Assembly (NCBI GenBank): GCA_017303655.1
Contig: JAFLCE010000046.1
Coordinates: 1 to 34,442, forward strand
DNA from: Anaerolineae bacterium
Lineage (GTDB): Bacteria > Chloroflexota > Anaerolineae > Anaerolineales > Villigracilaceae
Length of the DNA stretch: 34,442 nt
Direction of reading: 5' to 3'
The notes under the pieces were generated by a model. It ran no database searches. It was not told the origin of the DNA and saw nothing but the letters and a program-made list of their open reading frames with translations. Shown here in pieces: positions 31,707 to 34,442 of the stretch. The position numbers and the translations under genes were made by a program. Positions within the stretch are counted from its first letter, which is position 1. Each line of letters starts with the position of its first letter.

Positions 31707-33149
31707 ATGAAACGTCCATACCTGATCCTTGCACTCCTTGCTTTAATCCTCCCTACCCTATTACGTGTCGCATGGTTCTACCGCGGCACACCAGACCGGG
31801 CAGAAATCCCGACACCTGACTATGCCTCATTTACCCGCCCTGAAGTGACTGTGAATCAGCCTAATCTTGATGATGTGCCGCAGCTAAAAGGCACGGTTCT
31901 CCTTGACGGCTATCACGCCAATCAATTTTACTTAAACGAAATCGAATCGCTCACAGCTTCCATTCTCGCGCGTGGCGGCAATGTGGAAACCGTCACAGAT
32001 TCATATTCATTCGAAACACAGTTGAAGTATGCCAGTGCTTTCATCTCCATTTCGCCGGGGCTCTCATTCAGTACATACGAAGCTCAACTACTCAAAACCT
32101 TCACAGAACGCGGCGGCAGAATCTTGGTCTTGACCGATGCAACCCGCAATGCCATATATTTCGATTATTTTAGCGGCAACCCTGTAGCGGCAAGTGACGC
32201 CACGGCGGCAAATTCCCTGCTGAAACATTTCGATATATCCATTAATAATGATTATCTGTACAACACATCAAGCAATGAAGGCAACTTCCGAAACGTATTC
32301 TTTGGTGAGTTTGCCAAAAATGAATTGACCTTCGGTCTCGATACCGTGGCGCTGTATGGCGCACACTCGGTCGAGTCGCCTTCAGGGATGGTTCTGCTGA
32401 AGGGTGAAGAGACCAATCTCTCGTCCGCGAATGATGCGCATAATTCCAATGCGGGGGGCGCTGCCCTGAGTGCAGATGGCAACGTGGCGGCATTCGGTGA
32501 CCTCACCTTCCTTTCCTCGCCGTATAGCACCTACAACGACAACGCCGCGCTGATCCAAAACCTGGCAGACTTTGTGCTTTCGGGTGAACGCAGCCAGACC
32601 TTGGACGTGTATCCGTTCATTTTCGCAAGTGATACGGTCAAGGTTTATATTTCGCCAAATATTCAAAAAACGCCAACTCTTGTAACCGCCATGGCAGCTT
32701 TGCAAAACTCAATGCGCTATCTCGACATCACTGTTGAGTTTGTGGATGAGCTGCCCTCCTCTGGTGATGTGATCCTAGTCGGCACCTTTGACGATGCAGC
32801 CGAAGACTTGAACTCACTGAGAAAAATCGGCGTGGAGATCGACAGCGAAACGATCAACTCAATTGAGTTCGGTGAAATCAGTCGCTTTGGAAATGGCTTG
32901 GTCCTTTTTGAAACAGGCAGCAAGGGCAATCGCCTGGCGTTATTAGCTGACACTACCGAAGACCTGCTGACTTTGATGGGAGTTGCCGGGGGAGGCAGCC
33001 TTACATCCTGCCTCACGAGCGCACAAGTTGCAGTATGCAGCGTCGGCTTTGGTGATTATGGGTTTGATACCGGCGAAACTTTCGAAGAAACGCCAGTTGA
33101 CGCCATAGAAGAAACCGACCCTGAAGCCACACCCACCCCAAGCGGATAA
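31707..33149 (+). CDS. Membrane-anchored DUF4350-like protein
   Basis: A 480-residue protein. An N-terminal hydrophobic segment (about 5-25) could be an uncleaved signal anchor. The region after it resembles the DUF4350/GATase-like fold (L-L-D-G-Y-H-A-N-Q-F, then F-T-E-R-G-G-R-I-L-V-L-T-D-A), followed by a second alpha/beta portion (V-K-V-Y-I-S-P-N-I-Q) and an Asp/Glu/Pro/Thr C-terminal tail. Such proteins usually act with ABC transporters or surface assembly; no transporter is adjacent here. It is cotranscribed with the SppA-like protease, suggesting linked roles at the membrane. Function not known. Confidence 0.72.
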   Translation: MKRPYLILALLALILPTLLRVAWFYRGTPDRAEIPTPDYASFTRPEVTVNQPNLDDVPQLKGTVLLDGYHANQFYLNEIESLTASILARGGNVETVTDSYSFETQLKYASAFISISPGLSFSTYEAQLLKTFTERGGRILVLTDATRNAIYFDYFSGNPVAASDATAANSLLKHFDISINNDYLYNTSSNEGNFRNVFFGEFAKNELTFGLDTVALYGAHSVESPSGMVLLKGEETNLSSANDAHNSNAGGAALSADGNVAAFGDLTFLSSPYSTYNDNAALIQNLADFVLSGERSQTLDVYPFIFASDTVKVYISPNIQKTPTLVTAMAALQNSMRYLDITVEFVDELPSSGDVILVGTFDDAAEDLNSLRKIGVEIDSETINSIEFGEISRFGNGLVLFETGSKGNRLALLADTTEDLLTLMGVAGGGSLTSCLTSAQVAVCSVGFGDYGFDTGETFEETPVDAIEETDPEATPTPSG

Positions 33150-33162
33150 ATCATCTGACTCA

Positions 33163-33198
33163 AAACGACCCCAGTCAACAGAATGACTGGGGTCGTTT
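33163..33198 (+). terminator. Intrinsic terminator after the DUF4350-like gene
   Basis: A 14-bp perfect stem (33163-33176 with 33185-33198) around an 8-base loop; only three T at its end, so termination may be leaky. It lies 14 bases past the stop and directly upstream of the helicase promoter. Confidence 0.72.
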
Positions 33199-33200
33199 CA

Positions 33201-33229
33201 TTGACAAAACATCCGCGATACTTTACATT
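33201..33229 (+). promoter_or_regulatory. Promoter of the helicase gene, placed for a leaderless transcript
   Basis: TTGACA (33201-33206), 17-base spacer, TACATT (33224-33229). The expected start, 6-7 bases past the -10, falls at or next to the ATG at 33236, and there is no Shine-Dalgarno sequence. Confidence 0.7.
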
Positions 33230-33235
33230 CGCTTC

Positions 33236-34442
33236 ATGACTACTTTCAGCCTGCTTCAGCGTCAGATCATTGAGTCGCCTCTGAATGCGCGTCTCTTCGT
33301 CTATGGCAGGGCTGGGACGGGGAAAACCACAGCCGCAGTCGAACGCGTTCGTTTCATGCTGGCGCAAGGCATTCCTGCCGATTCTATTTTGCTGCTCACC
33401 CCACAACGGACTTTACAAGAACCCTATCTTGATTTGCTTGAAAGCCCGGAACGCCTGGCAGGTGGCGAAGTGACACCCGCCACCATCGGCGGTTTGGCAA
33501 GACGTATGTGCGACTTGTTCTGGTCGCTGGCAGCTAAACAAGCTGGCTTCAAAAACCCGGATCAGCCGCCTGTCTTTCTGACCCTTGAAACCGCGCAATA
33601 CTATATGGCGCATGTAGTCCGCCCGTTGATCGAAGAACGGGGCTATTTTGAATCCATCACCATCAACCGCAATCGGTTGTATTCCCAAGTGATCGATAAC
33701 CTCAACAAAGCCGCCATCGTTGGCTTTCCTCATAGCGAGATCGGCGCCCGGCTAGACTCTGCCTGGTTTGGCGACCCTGCCCAACGGCGGGTATATCAAG
33801 ATGCGCAGGAATGTGCCAATCTGTTCCGGCAATATTGTTTGGATAACAACCTGCTCGATTTTTCACTGCAACTTGAGGTATTTCGAAATTTCCTCTGGCA
33901 AAACGAACAGGTACGCAATTTTCTATCACAATCCTATCGTCACCTGGTTTACGACAATGTTGAAGAAGATGTCTCTTGTTCACAAGATATCATATTCGAA
34001 TGGATTAGTGATTTCGACTCGGCGCTGCTGCTTTACGACGAAGCTGCAGGATATCGAAAATTCCTGGGCGGCGACCCAGTTTCCGGCTGGGAATTGAGCC
34101 GGGCTTGTGATCAAGTCATTGAATTAAATGAATCCTTCGTTTCTTCGGAGCATGTCATCCAGTTATCCAATGCGCTTGTTTCTGCTGTGACGGGTGAACC
34201 TGAGTTCGACGCGCGCAGCAGTGAACCGGCAATGGAATTCATCCTAAGCCATTTTCACCCGGAAATGTTAGATGAGGTTGTGGAAAAAATTCGCGCCCTG
34301 ATCGAAGACGGAGTGCCGCCCGCTGAGATTGTTGTGCTTGCGCCTTATCTTTCAGACTCGCTGCGCTTTTCGATCTCGAATCGTTTGGAGCTTGCCGGGA
34401 TTCCGTGGCGCAGTAATCGTCCGTCCCGGTCTTTGCGAGATG
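33236..34442 (+). CDS. UvrD/AddB-like helicase-nuclease, 3' end cut by window
   Basis: The frame is open from ATG 33236 to the window end (402 codons, no stop). It has a Q-motif-like L-L-Q-R-Q-I-I-E-S-P and Walker A G-R-A-G-T-G-K-T (24-31), then I-L-L-L-T-P-Q-R-T as motif Ia. Superfamily I helicases of the UvrD/AddB group unwind DNA for repair or recombination. The expected Walker B D-E-x-Q-D appears instead as L-V-Y-D-N-V-E-E-D-V-S-C-S-Q-D, so the catalytic Glu is displaced or altered. The C-terminus, where a PD-(D/E)XK nuclease domain might lie, is outside the window. Probably a stand-alone repair or AddB/Cas4-like gene. Confidence 0.82.
   Translation, partial: MTTFSLLQRQIIESPLNARLFVYGRAGTGKTTAAVERVRFMLAQGIPADSILLLTPQRTLQEPYLDLLESPERLAGGEVTPATIGGLARRMCDLFWSLAAKQAGFKNPDQPPVFLTLETAQYYMAHVVRPLIEERGYFESITINRNRLYSQVIDNLNKAAIVGFPHSEIGARLDSAWFGDPAQRRVYQDAQECANLFRQYCLDNNLLDFSLQLEVFRNFLWQNEQVRNFLSQSYRHLVYDNVEEDVSCSQDIIFEWISDFDSALLLYDEAAGYRKFLGGDPVSGWELSRACDQVIELNESFVSSEHVIQLSNALVSAVTGEPEFDARSSEPAMEFILSHFHPEMLDEVVEKIRALIEDGVPPAEIVVLAPYLSDSLRFSISNRLELAGIPWRSNRPSRSLRD

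Overview
The window looks like a chromosomal segment of a Chloroflexota bacterium, most likely class Anaerolineae. This is inferred from the gene set and from Thr/Pro-rich linkers (TPTATSTP-like) in two secreted proteins, not from a marker gene. Coding density is high. No rRNA, tRNA, CRISPR array, transposase or phage gene was seen. Both ends cut genes: a thioredoxin-like protein at the left and a UvrD-like helicase at the right.

Layout. 1-1770 (+): thioredoxin-like protein, methyltransferase, alkaline-phosphatase-superfamily phosphomutase. 1808-4335 (-): an AT-rich multi-pass membrane protein and a HEAT-repeat protein. 4409-5131 (+): SH3-type lipoprotein. 5193-5363 (-): a 56-residue membrane protein with its own near-consensus promoter. 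5633-8901 (+): pyruvate dehydrogenase E1 alpha, E1 beta and E2; no E3 is present. 8955-11894 (-): a TIR, transmembrane, WD40 receptor-like protein. 12029-15298 (-): a large secreted beta-helix protein. 15437-17031 (-): an MhqO/MhqD-like dioxygenase and esterase pair. 17132-18355 (-): speE and speD. 18681-20822 (+): a methyltransferase and hemW. 20823-23642 (-): pyruvate phosphate dikinase. 23852-24286 (+): a single-domain response regulator. 24348-29986 (-): rplU, rpmA, rpmE, tdk, hpt, a CCA-type nucleotidyltransferase, a DEDD exonuclease-like protein and an alpha/beta hydrolase. 30214-30693 (-): a helical protein of unknown function, divergent from 30846-33149 (+): an SppA-like peptidase and a DUF4350-like membrane protein. 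From 33236 (+): the helicase.

Four observations stand out. (1) Ribosomal protein L31 carries a domain closely resembling the C-terminal domain of the RNA polymerase alpha subunit. (2) At least eight degenerate arrays with a strict 7-base period, but unrelated unit sequences, sit at gene edges or in protein linkers; they supply a stop codon, a Shine-Dalgarno sequence and a start codon. (3) Two minus-strand intrinsic terminators are written inside the 3' ends of convergent plus-strand genes. (4) The helicase promoter is placed so that transcription would begin at the start codon, giving a leaderless message.

Functionally the region mixes central carbon metabolism (PDH, PPDK, phosphomutase), polyamine and nucleotide salvage (speDE, tdk, hpt), translation (L21, L27, L31, CCA enzyme) and surface or signalling proteins. 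The closest thing to an accessory system is the TIR-WD40 gene with a palindrome in its promoter. No complete defence island was seen.
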